From: Podospora pseudoanserina
Lineage: Eukaryota; Ascomycota; Sordariomycetes; Sordariales; Podosporaceae
DNA: 64,000 nt
Reading direction: 5' to 3'
Assembly (NCBI RefSeq): GCF_035222485.1
Contig: NC_085924.1
Coordinates: 3,968,001 to 4,032,000, forward strand
Shown here: one piece after another, positions 1-12,110 of the stretch
How the letters are laid out: each line of letters begins with the position of its first letter
Position numbering within the stretch: the stretch's first letter is position 1
Translations under genes and position numbers: made by a program
The notes under the pieces: generated by a model
Told to the model about the DNA's origin: nothing
Database searches by the model: none
Seen by the model: only the letters and a program-made list of their open reading frames with translations

Positions 1-285
1 GAGGATTTAAGTACAGCCATCAAGCTGGCAGCAAACCTAGTCTACGTATGATGGTAGATGCTTGATAGCGAATGACCCGTGCAACATGGCAGGTTGTGGG
101 ATACCGGATTCATTATACAGGTAACCGACCGAAGCTTTCCATCCTGGACACGCAGAGATGGAAAGAACAGCACATCCCAATTTCATCGACGCAGAATTCA
201 CCAAACCCGGCGATCGCCCACGGGGCACATTTTCCCAGTCATCGACCAACTACACACCTACACATTCCCAAGAGCACACGCGATC

Positions 286-865
286 ATGGGCAACTTGCAG
301 TCAAAGCTGTGCGGCTCCGACGAGCGATCAGAGGTGGTCGACCTCTGGCTTTGGAAGATACCCTACAGCAAAAGGCAGCATTGCCTTTATTATTTCGAGA
401 GACAGCTTGTCGACTTCTGCGGTAGTAGGGCAGACTTCGACATGTTGGTAGGTCTTTTCACATCTACCACCCGTGCCGTTCCTGCCTTGTCAGAATAAGT
501 AGCACTTGCTTACTGCTGTTTCGAAGATTTTCTACCCACCTACACACCTGTGGATGAGAGATGGCACAAAGCTGGTTCCCACATCTATGAGATTGCGGAT
601 TGTGTTGAGGGGCTGCTATATGGGAGAGGTATGTACGCCTTCATTTAGTCACGCAGGAATGAATCACAATGCTGCTAACACAAACTTGCGCTCTCTAAAA
701 CAGCGAGAGATATTCAAGCTGAAGGATGACAATCACCAGTACTGTCTCGAAAAGAGAGAGCTCCGAGAGAACGACGAGCTGCTAGACTTCCCAGCACCTC
801 CCCAAGATCACCGGGTTGAGGAAGGGTTTTTTTGGTCGTCAAAGCTGTACCCAGCTCGTTCCTAA
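286..865 (+). CDS. small hypothetical protein, tentative three-exon model
   Basis: I do not recognise this gene. A start at 286 opens MGNLQSKLCGS, whose Gly2 is compatible with N-myristoylation. Exon 1 runs to about 447-451. A second open stretch (about 527-615) reads DERWHKAGSHIYEIADCVEG, which looks coding. A third follows a GTATGT donor at 616 and reads EIFKLKDDNHQYCLEKREL to a TAA at 863-865. Splice sites are uncertain: the third exon only joins in frame through a non-CAG acceptor. The product would be about 120 residues, hydrophilic and without membrane segments. It could also be non-coding. Confidence 0.35.
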
Positions 866-992
866 GGATGTTGTGAAGCAGTTTCGGTTTCATTTTCAGC
901 CAAGACTTTAATAATCACAAACGAACACACATTTAACGGCAGAAAAGTCTCCAAGCACTGATCATACTTTAGAAGCTCATCTAATAAAAATT

Positions 993-2490
993 TCAATCCC
1001 TCCTCCATCGCGAGCCAAGCAAGCTAAAGCCCCCAGACCCCCCTCCCCTTTCCCTTCCCAAATCCCTTCCCCCACCCCTTCCCCCTCCTCCCCTTCCCTT
1101 AACCCACTCCCCACCTCTCCCCGTCTTCAACTCCCCAAACCCAACCTCCATCTCCCTCCCATTCCAAACAGTATAATACCCCTTCAACACCGGCGTCCCC
1201 AAAACCCACGCCAGCCTCCCCCTAATCGGCTCCCTCGCCGTCTGCGTCGGGCTGACAAACACCGCTTGACAGATCCCGGGCCTAGAGTCATCGAACACCC
1301 CCAGGTTAAAAGCCCCCTTCACCAACCCCACCTCCACCGACCTCTCCCCAGTCCCAACCGTAAAAGTAATATCTTCCGTCTTCGCGATCTCATCCAACAC
1401 CTCACACGGCCCTCCCCAACTCCCAAGATTATCCAGCGGCCCAATCTCAGGCGAGAGAAAATTGTAGATTTGCGCCGCGGTGGTGAAATCAGGCGTGAGA
1501 ATAATCGCCGACCCCGTGTCCAGCAGCGTGACGTCGTCACGGATTGCAGAACTGGTGTTGCTCAGGAGGTACTGGCTGTTGACTCTAACCGCTCTCAACC
1601 CCGCAACCCAACTCGCCCTCATAATCGAAAGCTGAACATCAAGGCCGATGGTCTGGACGGTAGAAGGGTAATACAACCTTGCATCCGTCCCCCCAACCGT
1701 CAACTGCGGTTTTTGCCCCAACAGATAAAACCCAAACTCAGGCCCAAGATCACCACCAGTGTTGTTGATCCAGTTCCAATACGCCGTCTCAAACTCCGCC
1801 GTCGTGTTACTCGCCTGGTCTGGCCAAAAGTCTGTCGGTAAAGGTCCGAGACCAAAGATGCCATCTGCTGGTTGGGTCGCCAAGCCAGAGGAGTAATAAT
1901 CGCAAAGCAGAAACTGCTGGTCATAGCCAGTGATAGGAGGGGAGGAGATGGCGACCGTATCCGTAACAGCCGTGCAGTTCGCTCCCTGGGAAGTATTCGT
2001 CGGCCTCGTCCCCCCGCCCGCCGTCCCAAAAAACAGCTGCAGCGGAATCCCCGGACTGGAAGAAAACGTCGAAGACAAAAAAGGGTTGAACAAGTTCTGC
2101 TCTGGGGAGCATGTCGTGCAATTGTCCCGCGGGAGGAGGAGGTAAGGGGAACCGGTGTCAAAGATGACTTTGCTGTGTGTTGGGCAGAAGTGTTAGCTGA
2201 TATATCATACCAGAACAAAAAGAAGCTTACAATCTCTGCGGGGGAGTCCCGACAGTAATCTCACCCGCCCACTGAAGATCAGTCTTTCCCCTTCGCCAGA
2301 CTTCGAGAGGGATGTTGACCCCCGATGACCACGTCGACCCGACATCCTGCTGCGCTTCATTCCCTCCAAGCCCGGGGATTCTCCCAGGGAACCTGTAGAT
2401 CTCGTATGGCTCGCGGCGGTCGATGGACAGAGCTGATCCAGCAGCTACACAGAGCGCCGCGCTGGCGGTGAGTGAGAAGGGAAGCTTCAT
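993..2490 (-). CDS. secreted pepsin-type aspartic protease (family A1)
   Basis: This is an extracellular aspartic endopeptidase of about 479 residues. Exon 1 (2490-2231) and exon 2 (2172-993) are separated by a 58-bp intron with donor GTAAGC and acceptor CACAG. The chosen start gives a clear signal peptide, MKLPFSLTASAALCVAAGSA. Both catalytic motifs are present: VIFDTGS near residue 92 and LLDTGS near residue 305, the expected spacing. TVGTPPQR upstream of the first motif is the usual substrate-cleft strand. Cys pairs such as CTTC suggest disulphides. The C-terminal tail of about 45 residues is rich in Gly and Arg and lacks the hydrophobic end of a GPI-anchored yapsin, so a free secreted enzyme is more likely. 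The precise specificity is not visible. Confidence 0.9.
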
Positions 2491-3085
2491 GATACTGAGT
2501 GTTAGGCGAGGGGTATCTCGATCTTGAACGTAAAATGAGTGTCGTGGAAGCTGAAGCTCGTATCTCGTGAAGCATCCAAGCGGTTTGTGACGGTTCAAAG
2601 ATCGCAAGAAAAAAAAAGGGAAAAAAGCAGGAAAATATCCTCCTAAAGAAGACCCCATCATCAAATATCATAGCAATGAAGCCATGTACAATTGTTTGTT
2701 GTTGACAATCCTTGGTGTGTCTCATCCATCAACCTTGTGTTACGATTGTCTACCCCTGAGAGGATAATACCAAGATGTGAGACCCACCTGAATGCCAGGC
2801 ACACGCTGCCAACAATCAGCATCATGGCGACCCGACAGAGCGGAACAATCCCAAGTAGCTTAGTATTATGCTCGGTCATCCGATCTGTCGAAAAATTCCA
2901 GCCCTTCTAGAAAAGGCTTGCGGAAGCAGGAGCAAGGGACAGTAGGCGATGGCGCAGGCAGGTCATCCAAGTGATCAAAATTATCAATTATGACGACATC
3001 AAATATCCAAAAAGCCATGTACACGTCGTCCGTGGTATTCTCCAAAACGCACGCGACCAAAAATAAATACCACAAGCCAACATTA
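2491..3085. other. intergenic, promoter of the aspartic protease
   Basis: No gene is seen. This is the 5' flank of the minus-strand protease and the 3' flank of the next minus-strand gene. A short A-rich run lies at about 2609-2624. Confidence 0.5.
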
Positions 3086-4181
3086 TCATCTTTGCCCTCC
3101 CACAGGACCACGCATCGGCCCAGTCGTCGCAAGTTCAGTCGGCACATTATGCCCCATCCTGAAAGCCGTCGAGTCAGTCGCTGACAGCTCCGCCATATTC
3201 GGGCTCGATCCCATCGGCGGGGACTGGTGATAGTAGGTAGGCGTCTGCGAGAACTCCGAGACCGTTCGGCTGTGGCCGTGCGGTTGGTATGCTTGGAATG
3301 AGTGGTGTGGATCATATGGCGAAGGTGATCCTCCAAGCCCTGCTTGCTTCGGCGGGTGACCGAATCCAGGGAAGGAATTTTGCAGATAAGGAGCTGAATG
3401 CTCGTCAGCTTGAAAAACGGGAGAAGTTGGGAAGGGACGTTGGCTTACTGCTCTCGGGGCTGCTGAAGGTCGAGGTCACGGTTGGCTCATAGCCGACAGG
3501 TTTGAAGGTTGGAGTTGGCTGATAGCCACCTGCCTCTGTCACGAATGGTCTCATGTGGTTTTCTTGACTCTGTCGTACATTGCGTCGCCATCTCCAGAGA
3601 AGGAAGGCAATGAGGGCGAGGAAAAGGACAGCAGCTCCTGCCGCTATGCCCCCGATTGCTGCCGGGGGAAGGCCACTGTTTGAGCTTGGCGTGGTGGTTG
3701 AGAGCTCTGGTCGCGGATCAGCGCCCGTGGTTGGAGTTGGTGTGGCGGTTGGTGTGCTTTGAGTTGTCGAGGTCGGCTCAATGCTAGTGGTCGTGGGTGA
3801 AGCTCCAACGAAGATTTGGCGATTATCCGGGTCAGGACTGAGGCGGGCAGCAACAAGCCGGTCCGTCGGGCACGATCCTCTATGACATGGGTTTATCTTG
3901 CAACAACCCAAGAAGGGTGGTGTGTTGCCAGCACAGGTCCACCACAATGCGTTCGAATCCGAACTGTCGCATTCCTGGGCTGGAAGATCAAGGTAGCTGT
4001 CCTTGGAGAAGGATGCTGGCCGGAGGTTTTCTGGGGGACACGTTCCCGGTTCTCTCTGATACCCAGTGGTGCACGGGTTGATGGTGCAGCAGCCGATGAA
4101 CTCAGTCTTCTTTCCAAGACAAACATAAAACGTGCCACCACTGGGGCAACTCGCGCCGAGGGAAGGAGGGATGTTTGCCAT
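3086..4181 (-). CDS. Cys-rich single-pass membrane protein with cytoplasmic tail
   Basis: The product is about 351 residues from exon 1 (4181-3449) and exon 2 (3408-3086), with a 40-bp intron (GTAAGC donor, CAAG acceptor). It has two copies of a Cys module: residues 12-37 with FIGCCTINPC and residues 71-99 with FLGCCKINPC. A Ser/Thr/Pro-rich stalk (about 128-170) follows, then one membrane span (about 174-196, GGIAAGAAVLFLALIAFLLW), a basic stop-transfer WRWRR and a tail of about 150 residues rich in Pro, Tyr and Ser. This layout (ectodomain, stalk, one span, tail) resembles fungal wall-sensor proteins, but the Cys module is not a WSC domain I can match. No signal peptide is seen at the chosen ATG, so an upstream exon may be missing. 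Function is unknown; a surface sensor or adhesin is an inference. Confidence 0.75.
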
Positions 4182-6101
4182 GTCTGAGATAGCAACATTC
4201 AAAGATCAAAACAAAGATGAAAGGGGAGACTGACAGAGCACCAAAGTCGCACATTGTCCACGAAAGAAAAGAGGGGCGAACACAGCAGAATATCAATCCC
4301 AGACCTCATCCACTATCGTCAACCAGGCTGTAGAGCCTGCAGCTGACACAGTGAGAAAGCTACAGTATGCACCCTTACCCGCTCTGGACATGGAGCCCTG
4401 CCAGTCAATCTCAACACCAACATCGATAGCTGCAAGCCCACCGCACACCCATTATGCAGCCGGATACTTCATAGCCACAATGTGCCATGTTCGTGTTGAG
4501 CTTCATCAACTAGCTACATGACGTCAATCCCACCTTTCCTGTTGCCTCCATGAGTTGCATTGCCTCAGTGCCGACCATGTTTCGTTCCATTTATTTGTTT
4601 CATCGTCTTGAAACTCAAAGGGCACTTTTCAAGAACCACACTCTTGGGGAAAATAGCGCTTTCATGAGCCGGCGAGGGTCCAGACCGCTACGGCAATATC
4701 CAATCCCCTAGCGGATGAGGCTGAATTAGCCCCTGCCCCAGCAAAGAAGAAAAAAGAACCACACCAGATCCCGATAATCCCAAATAAGCACTTAGACTCC
4801 AGACAGTGTCCACCCAGAGCGCCACTCTCGCTCATCATCCTAGTTGGCAAAATGAGAGGCGCGAAGAAAGAGCTGGCAGAAAGCCAAGGTTTTTGGCAAT
4901 CGTATTTGACAACAGGCATCTGCAGCTCTGAATAAAAATAACAAGTGAAACATTTCTGCCTCAGTCAACCACTGGTGCCAAGTTGTGATGGGGTGCTGCA
5001 GTCGGGCGGGGTTTGCATGGTGGTGGTGGTGGTGGTGGGAGACAAACAATCTGGTAAAAGATGGCGTCGGGACCAAGACAAGGCTGGCGCAAAATGGTCT
5101 GGGCATTTGAGCTTGGGTTGTCGGATGGAGTTGGTTGAGTTTGGGGGCCGGGAAGGAAGGGCGGGCCGAGGGTTTGATCCAAGTGGTCGGGTTTGAGGAG
5201 GGACGAGGGTTGTGGTACTGGCGATGAAAGTGAGGGTTTGGTGATGGTGTTGCTGCGCTGTGTTTGGTGGTGGATGTGGGTTGCGGTCTCGTTTCAACTG
5301 GAGGGATGTTGGATGCCGAGCACAAAGTGTAAAGGCATGAGAATTCTGCAGGAGCAAGACATGGGGATATAAGTGCCTGGGTTGGAAGACTTAGCACCAG
5401 CCGAAACAACAGGGAGCAAGCTGGGGCTGTTTGGTCCAGTGGTATGGGTATGGCTACGGCACCACTTCGATCCAAACTGAGAGAGACTAGGCAACACCGT
5501 GAGCCTGAAAACCCTGGACGATGGGGATGCTCCGAGTTCAACCCCCAGCAGGTGGTCGGGCACGGAACTCTTTTGCATTTTTCTCTTCCAACACCAAACT
5601 GACATTTTGCCCTCTGCGATCCAATTTTTGATCACCATCCACCATCTAAGCCTCCTTCCGTGACGACTTGGGTCTTTAGGGCTCGATCGTGGTCAATGGA
5701 TGGCCAAGCAGGCTTTTGACGGCAAACATCACCTTGTCCTACGACTCTGTTTTGTATGGCAGTCAAGTTGTCTCGCCCACTGCCAATCCCAGCTTTGCAC
5801 CCGAGATCAACTATATATGACTCACCACCTTCCTTCCCGGCGTGACTGGCAAACACGATTTGAAGTTCAGGATATGAGGTGTTTATGGGACTTGCCGCCG
5901 CTTGCGACGCCGGTGCCAGGAGGTAACGGTGACAGTCGCACGCCAGCTCAGCAGTCACACTGCTCGATGCATGGAACAAAGATGGAATGGGGCCGTCGTC
6001 AACTCAAGGCAATAGGGCGACGACGCATCATTTCTCGGCCCAGGCATAACTACCTTGAATTGCCTACAACGGGTGGGAATCGTCCAACTTCGTCGCTATT
6101 G
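4182..6101. other. long intergenic region between divergent genes
   Basis: This 1.9-kb stretch separates two divergently transcribed genes. Open frames here overlap on both strands and are low in complexity, so none is supported. It contains a (GTG)n microsatellite at about 5018-5038 and a TATATA at about 5811. Confidence 0.55.
5018..5038 (+). repeat. (GTG)n microsatellite
   Basis: About seven perfect GTG/TGG triplets lie in intergenic DNA. Confidence 0.9.
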
Positions 6102-7100
6102 ATGATGGCCTTCACACGTGTACGCACCATGATGCTGTTGCTTCTCAGCAACAGCAGCACCGTCTGCCATGCAATACCATCTCCAAGCCTCAAAATCCAG
6201 ACCTATACTACGCACCATAGTGGCAATACAGACGAGGTGCTGAATGTCCCCTTGTACCGGTACGTCGTAACCCCAAAATCTCTCCGCAAATTGTTTTTTC
6301 CCACCCCAAACTGTTCCTAAGAAAGTGTCTCGCGTGCCAGGACCACAGTCACAAATGCCATGATAGCCTCGGGGCCGAACTCCCAGTCTGCCCGAGAGAG
6401 TAACAGCAATATGTCGTGCTTCTCCCTCGGTTACGGTCTTTCAGCTCGAGACTGCGAGTACATGGCGTCAATCGGCATGTTCGACCAAGGCCGGAACGCC
6501 ATCTACAACAACGGCAAGATATGGATTGGGCGGGACGGGCCGAACACCTTCACCTTCATCAACGGTGCTGGGGTGCCGATCATTCTCGTCATGTGGTACG
6601 CTTTCAACAAGGACAACACTTCCAGTTTCATGAATATCCGCCGTCCCGAGATCACATACTCACTCCCCGAGACCGGAAGCGCAGTCGAGATCTCTGCTGC
6701 GAATGGGGTGCCGGGGGGTTGGTCAATGATTCATAACTACTCTACTCCGCTGAGCGAGTATGGGCAGATCAGGAACACGTTCGGGGAGTTCAGCACGGGC
6801 GATTACGCCACGGTTGATGTGTCGAGGTTGGTGAATATGGCGGGAAACTCGGTGACCGTTAGAGTGTTTGGCCACCAGCCTGTCGACACCACTCTACAGC
6901 CTGTATGCATCACTGATATGCGCACTTGCGCGTATGTGTGCACCAGCAGGAGTGTGGGATCGTGCGGAGCGACGGGGAGTTATCAGTTGGTGAACTGTGG
7001 CGGACCCAACGCGGTGGAAGGGGTTGATGAACACGGGAATCCCACCGGCGGTTGCCAGGGGTGGACGAATGGGGGGCATATCGAAGTTATTTTCCTTTGA
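6102..7100 (+). CDS. secreted protein of the putative effector 5 family
   Basis: The product is about 305 residues from exons 6102-6259 and 6341-7100, with an 81-bp intron (donor GTACGT, acceptor GCCAG). The first exon supplies a signal peptide (MMAFTRVRTMMLLLLSNSS, cleavage near CHA). The mature part carries the sequence style of the sordariomycete family annotated putative effector 5: WIGRDGPNTFTF, NIRRPEITYSL, a GGWS strand, NTFGEFSTGDYATVDVSR, then a Cys-rich end (CITDMRTCAYVC, SCGATGSYQLVNC) and a Gly-rich finish. It is probably a secreted beta-rich glycoprotein. No enzymatic motif is visible, and a host-manipulation role is only implied by the family name. I would expect it in saprotrophs as well as pathogens. 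Confidence 0.75.
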
Positions 7101-7552
7101 GTTTTGGGGATTTGGACGGGAATCGGCGGCTGTTTGTTGGGGGAAAAAAAAAACCAGAACGAGGGTTGAGAGTGGGGTGTTGAAAGGGAAATTTGACAAT
7201 GTTTGATTTCTACTCTCGTTATATTCGATACGAATAACCAAAACCATGGACTGGGGTAAGAGCCACAGCCTGAAAATGACTGCTCATGAAAAGTGAAGGG
7301 ATTCCGAAGTTGCCTTGTGGCTGGCAGTGGATCATCAGATCGCAGGGGCCTGTGGGGCGATTGATAAGCTGTGTGGCTGTTATCAGATGGTCGCACAATG
7401 CCCCACTTCGCGACCACATCATCTGGGAGCACTGACCGTCTCACCACGGCAGATTCACCGGTGATGCTTTGTTGCACCTTTCTTTCTCTTCTCAGAAGAA
7501 AAAGTTGCCGAATCATTGTTTCATCGCTGATTTTGGCCAAGCACACGTGAAA
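7101..7552. other. intergenic: 3' end of effector-like gene, promoter of SFH5-like gene
   Basis: No open frame is supported. An A-run (about 7145-7153) follows the upstream stop codon. A CT-rich tract (about 7477-7500) leads into the next start. Confidence 0.5.
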
Positions 7553-8664
7553 ATGAGCGACACAAACAAAACCACCGACGTTGTGGCTCCCGCCGACGCG
7601 CCGGTAGTCGCACCGGAGCCCGTCACCGCCACGGCCCCAGCTACTGAACCCGCTGCGAAGCCGGAGGCGCCTGTCACCACCGCCATCACCTCAGCCACAG
7701 AGCCCACCGCTACCGCCACAACCACCACTGCTGCGCCTGCCGCTACAGAGACAACCGGTGATGCCAAACCTGAGACAGAAAAGGAAGCTTCTCCACTCGC
7801 CCAGCTCTGGGAAGCCGCCAAGAACCATGGTCACCCTGAGATCTGGGGTGTGCCCCTTGCCGACCCGGCCAACCACATTCCCAGCCAGATCGTTTTCCAA
7901 AAGTATCTCAACGCCAACGATGGCGACCTCGCCAAGGCCAGAGACCAGCTGATCAAGACTTTGGACTGGCGCAAGAAGTCTGACCCGTTGGACCTGGTGC
8001 GCAGGATGTACTCCAAGTCCAAGTTTGAAGGGCTGGGGTTTGTCACCACCTATGTTGTGGACGGCAAGGAGGTTGATGAACCCGAGGAGAGAGAGATCTT
8101 CACCTGGAACATTTACGGTGGTGTGAAGAGCATTGATGAGACCTTTGGCAATCTGGAGGAGTAGGTTCCCCTGACAAGTCTCACTGCAGTAGTCAGCTAA
8201 CTCGCAACAGGTTCATCAATTGGCGCGTCGCCCTCATGGAACTCGCCCTCCAAGAGCTCAACATCTGCGGCGCTATCAAGCCCATCACCGCCGACTACGA
8301 CCCCTACAAGCTCTTCCAGGTCCATGACTACAAGTCCATCTCCTTCCTCCGCTCCCCTCCTCACGTCAAGTCTGCCAGCGCCGAGACCATCAAGGTCTTT
8401 GCGCAGAACTACCCCGAGCTGCTCAAGGAGAAGTTCTTTGTCAATGTTCCAGCTATCATGGGCTTTGTCTACGGTTTCATGAAGCTGTTTGTCGCTCCCA
8501 AGACCATCAAGAAGTTCCATCCCATGTCCAATGGCGCGAACCTGGCCAAGGAGTTTGCCGAGAGCAGGATCAAGGGGCTGGGGGAGAAGTTGCCGGCTGA
8601 GTACGGTGGTAAGGGCGGGGAGTTGAAGGCTGTGGGGAAGGAGCCTTTTTTGACGGCGGAGTAA
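7553..8664 (+). CDS. SFH5: Sec14-like phosphatidylinositol transfer protein (SFH5 type)
   Basis: The product is about 353 residues from exons 7553-8160 and 8211-8664, with a 50-bp intron (donor GTAGGT). An N-terminal Ala/Thr/Pro/Glu-rich leader (about residues 1-80, low complexity) precedes a CRAL-TRIO-N helical part (FQKYLNANDGDLAKARDQL, TLDWRKKSDP) and a CRAL-TRIO lipid-binding lobe (FVTTYVVDG, FTWNIYGGVKSIDETF, then FINWRVALMELALQEL). The motif VHDYKSISFLRSPP, the segment YPELLKEKFFVNVPAIMGF and the closing FHPMSNGANLAKEF are typical of fungal SFH5. Such proteins are non-classical Sec14 homologues that move phosphatidylinositol (and heme in yeast Sfh5) between membranes at the cortical ER. 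It stands alone, with no sign of an operon-like partner. Confidence 0.88.
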
Positions 8665-9053
8665 TTGGTCGATTGGAAACTGTTTAGGATCAGTGGATTG
8701 GTAATGGCAAGAAAAGGAACAGTAGGGGCTGATAGAGGGAATCGGGACAGAATGGCCTGTCTGTTTGTTAATGCAGAAAGAAATGGACTACACCAGAAAT
8801 TGGCAACTACCATTATCACGAAGTGTGATGCCTGAATTGCGTCAGCCTGTTTTTATGTAACGTGCATAAGTATTGAACTTGAATAACCCCGCATTCCACA
8901 TGGTGCTGTTTGGAGGACCCCACCTTTTGTATAGCTAGCTATTTCTTTGAACGACCGAGTTTTGAACGGTGCTGTTTTTGTCACTACATCGTTGCCATCG
9001 CGCCCTCAGCTCATCTCCCAGACCACTGGAACTACCTTACCTACTGTGATAAA
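8665..9053. other. intergenic, no gene seen
   Basis: 3' flank of the SFH5-like gene and 5' flank of the next gene. Nothing further is supported. Confidence 0.5.
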
Positions 9054-9610
9054 ATGCCCCTCATAACCGGCCTCCACCATGTCTGTCCCGTCCCGTCCCC
9101 TCCTTGACTTGGCTGTAGCTAATATTCCATGACAGGTCAACCTCATCGTCCCACCCAACACCCTCCCCGAAGCCAACGCGTTCTACGGGAAGACGTTGGG
9201 TCTGACGCCCCGGCCGGTGCCGCAGTTGCAGAAGGACAGGCTGGCGTGGTTTGATATCGGGACGTCGGGGCAGCAGGTTCATATTGCTTTTGGGAGGCCA
9301 GAGGTTGATTTCACTGAGGAGGCGAAAGGGGCGTCGAGGCATCCGTGTTTCAAGGTTGGGAGTTTGGAGGAGCTGGGGGAGTTGCAGAGGAGGGTTTGGG
9401 GGCATTTTAGGGGTGGGGAGGAGTGGGAACGGGGAAGGCCGTTGGGGTGTGATGAGCCGGGGAAGGAGGATTCTGGTGAGAACTCATGAGGCGGGATATT
9501 GTAGGGGGAATGGTACTAACGGGTGGTTAACAGGTGCGAAAGGGGTCGAGTACCCGACGAGGTTCTTTGCGAGGGATTATGCAGGTAATCGGTTGGAATT
9601 TACGCTGTGA
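9054..9610 (+). CDS. VOC-fold protein (glyoxalase/bleomycin-resistance superfamily)
   Basis: A short three-exon gene (9054-9080, 9136-9475, 9534-9610) encodes about 147 residues. The first exon has only nine codons (MPLITGLHH). It supplies the metal-site His typical of the first VOC strand (GLHHVNLIVPP). The middle exon gives the second half-fold (EANAFYGKTLGLTPRPVP, WFDIG, QQVHIAFG). The last exon ends in FFARDYAGNRLEFTL, the family's usual closing strand with the Glu ligand. The product is a single VOC domain without a signal peptide, so it is cytosolic. The substrate is not predictable. Donor GTCTGT after exon 1 is unusual but keeps the frame. Confidence 0.8.
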
Positions 9611-10268
9611 GAGGGGGTGATGATGGGGATGGGGTCTTGGGGTTGTGTTCACTAATCATCAGGTGATTGGGATGGCTTTCATGCTAGCTATGCTAATTGA
9701 TCATGATAGTACTGAATTTGGATTTTGTTGGCTTCATACCTATTCTTTGATAAGGCTGACCGAGGCCCGGTAATCCCGTTCCCATTGCGGCCGAGTGCGG
9801 GTTTCTCATGGCATTCCCCTGTCAATCCTCATTCAGAATCCTAATATCTGCAAGTTCACGCTCAGACCTTCCTCACAGTTACATCAAGACCAAATGCTGG
9901 GTTATGCTGGCAGAGCATGCAGCTGCTATTGGTAAACCCTGCTCTGACTCAGCGACCCGAACAATAGAATCTTCTTCGGATGTTCCACGCATACTTCTTT
10001 TCAGGGAGGCAAAGTTCCCGCGAATGATTTGGAAGGTGCTGTGCTTGGGCTCATTATGGGTGAGCACTTGCTTCTTGGCTTCACATATCGGGTTGGTGAG
10101 ATGCCGACCCCGCGCCTACGATCAATGAGCGACCTCGAGAGGTGGAGATGGAGGGGGAATGTTACACTCAAAAGGGTTGGTATCTTGCAGCCTGATGCGG
10201 ATAAAAAGGGTGGTCTGCTGCCTGTTCCACCCTTGAATCTCTTTTGCTGATCTTAACATCCCTCCAAG
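9611..10268. other. intergenic, no gene seen
   Basis: Open frames here lack family signals or splice support. The stretch holds the 3' flank of the VOC gene and the promoter of the GMC gene. Confidence 0.5.
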
Positions 10269-12110
10269 ATGGCAACGGACGAGATCTATGACTTTATCAT
10301 TGTTGGTGGTGGGTAGTGATCAGTGACCCTTGTTTGCATGCTGATTATGGTACTAACAATGCTACAGGTGGTCCAGCTGGCAGCGCTCTGGCGTATGGCC
10401 TGTCTCAATGCCCGAAGCCGCCCAAAGTTCTCATCCTTGAAGCAGGTGGTGACAATGAAGACAAGAACCTTCGTGTCGATGGTCAGCGCTGGTTGACGTT
10501 CACGAAAGAGGGGATGAACTGGGGATATAAAACCACCCCTCAAGAATTTTGCAATAACCGTGAGATTGACTACTCTCGTGGCAAAGGCCTTGGCGGGTCA
10601 ACCGCCATCAACTTTGGTGTCTTTACCGTGGGTGCCAAAGACGACTACGACACTTGGGCCGAGATGACCGGAGATGATGACTTTGCATGGGACAAGATCA
10701 ACGACCGGTTCAAGAGGATTGTGACAGTGCACCCGGAAGTTCCTCCGGGGACAGATAAGAAGTATGCCTCGCTCACACAAAATGGCAGCAATGGTCCGGT
10801 CCACGTAGGGTATGCCGCTGAGTTCGAAGAGGACCTCCTCCCGCTTCTTGAGCAATTCGAGCAAGGCGGCTTCCCCCTGAACTCAGACCACAATTCTGGC
10901 AACCCTCTGGGCATGTCGGTTCTCATCAGCTCAGCCTATCGCGGCCTCAGATCAACAAGCAAAGACCTTCTTGCCAACCTCCCGCCGAGTTTCACCGTCT
11001 TGACCAACTCCCCCGTGCAGAGGGTCATTTTCGACTCCAACAAGAAAGCCGCCGGCGTCGAGTCCAACTCTCGGGTCTTTCACGCCAAGAACGAAGTCCT
11101 TCTCTCCGCTGGCGCCCTGGACTCGCCTCGGGTTTTAATGCACTCCGGCGTCGGCCCGGCAGATCAGCTCTCCCAGTTCAATATCCCGATCATTGCTGAC
11201 ATCCCCTCGGTCGGCCAGAATCTCCGCGACCACTGCTTCGTCCCGCTTGTATACAAACGCTCACCCAACTCCATCACGCCTCTCTCCTCCCGTTCAGCCT
11301 TTTGGTCTGATCAGACACAAATGGATGTGGCTCTTGAGCAGTGGAAGACCAACCCTGGTGCTACACCCGTCAACCCCTGGGGCAAATACGCCTGTGAACT
11401 CGGCATTGGCTTCTTCAAGCTTGACTCTATAACCAGCTCAAAGGAGTTCCTGTCCCTGCCAGAACAGGAGAAGAAATACTTGAACAAAGAGACCATTCCG
11501 CATTACGAAGTCATCACGCACTTCCCCATGCATTGGTTTCTCCCAGGCTTTCCTGCAAACCAAGGAACCAACACTCTTATCGATTACACCTGCTTCTTGG
11601 TCTTCCTCTACAACGCCCAGACTTTGGGGACTGTCAGACTCCAATCATCTGACCCGGCGGTGCCATTGTTGTTTGACCCCAGGTTCTTGGCTCATGAGTT
11701 TGACCGGAAGGCTGCCGTGGAGGCATTGAGGGAGATAGTCAAGTTTACTGAGAGTGAAAATTTCAAGCAGGGGGTGGATGTGGATGGGATTATTGCTGGC
11801 CCGAAGGGGAAGGACGCCGGTGATGAGGAACTGCTGGAGTATTGGAAGGAAAACATCTCTAGTAGTTGGCACATGACGGGGACGTGTAAAATGGGGGAGG
11901 TGGTGGATGCTGACTTTAAGGTGAAGGGGGTGGAGGGGGTGAGGGTGGTGGATATGAGTGCTGTGCCTGTGTTGGTCAGTGGGCATACACAGGCTGTTGC
12001 TTGTAAGTGAATTGTCTTGGAGTTGAAGTATGAGGCCTATGGCTAACATTAGGGTAGATGTTACGGGATATACGGCCGCGGAGAAGATTTTGAGAGAGTA
12101 TGGGCTTTGA
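10269..12110 (+). CDS. GMC-family FAD oxidoreductase
   Basis: This flavoprotein of about 575 residues belongs to the glucose-methanol-choline family. Exons are 10269-10308, 10368-12002 and 12058-12110. The first intron splits the Rossmann motif. Joining through donor GTGGGT gives IIVGGGPAGSALAYG, which is why that donor was chosen. The ADP-binding Glu follows at LILEAGG. The signature GKGLGGSTAINF and the second signature GALDSPRVLMHSGVG are present. The active-site pair is His515 (SSWHMTG) and His553 (SGHTQAVA), the His-His arrangement of the oxidases and several dehydrogenases. The tail TGYTAAEKIL is typical. There is no signal peptide, so the enzyme is probably intracellular. The alcohol substrate cannot be read from the sequence, and no biosynthetic cluster genes are adjacent. 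Confidence 0.92.

Noticed and set aside
1266-1841. Plus-strand frame opposite the aspartic protease
   Set aside because: It is antisense to a gene with both catalytic motifs and is Arg/Pro-rich, typical of a shadow frame.
4840-5541. Minus-strand frame of 233 codons rich in His and Pro
   Set aside because: His runs come from the (GTG)n microsatellite. Overlapping frames on both strands look alike, so it is a composition artefact.
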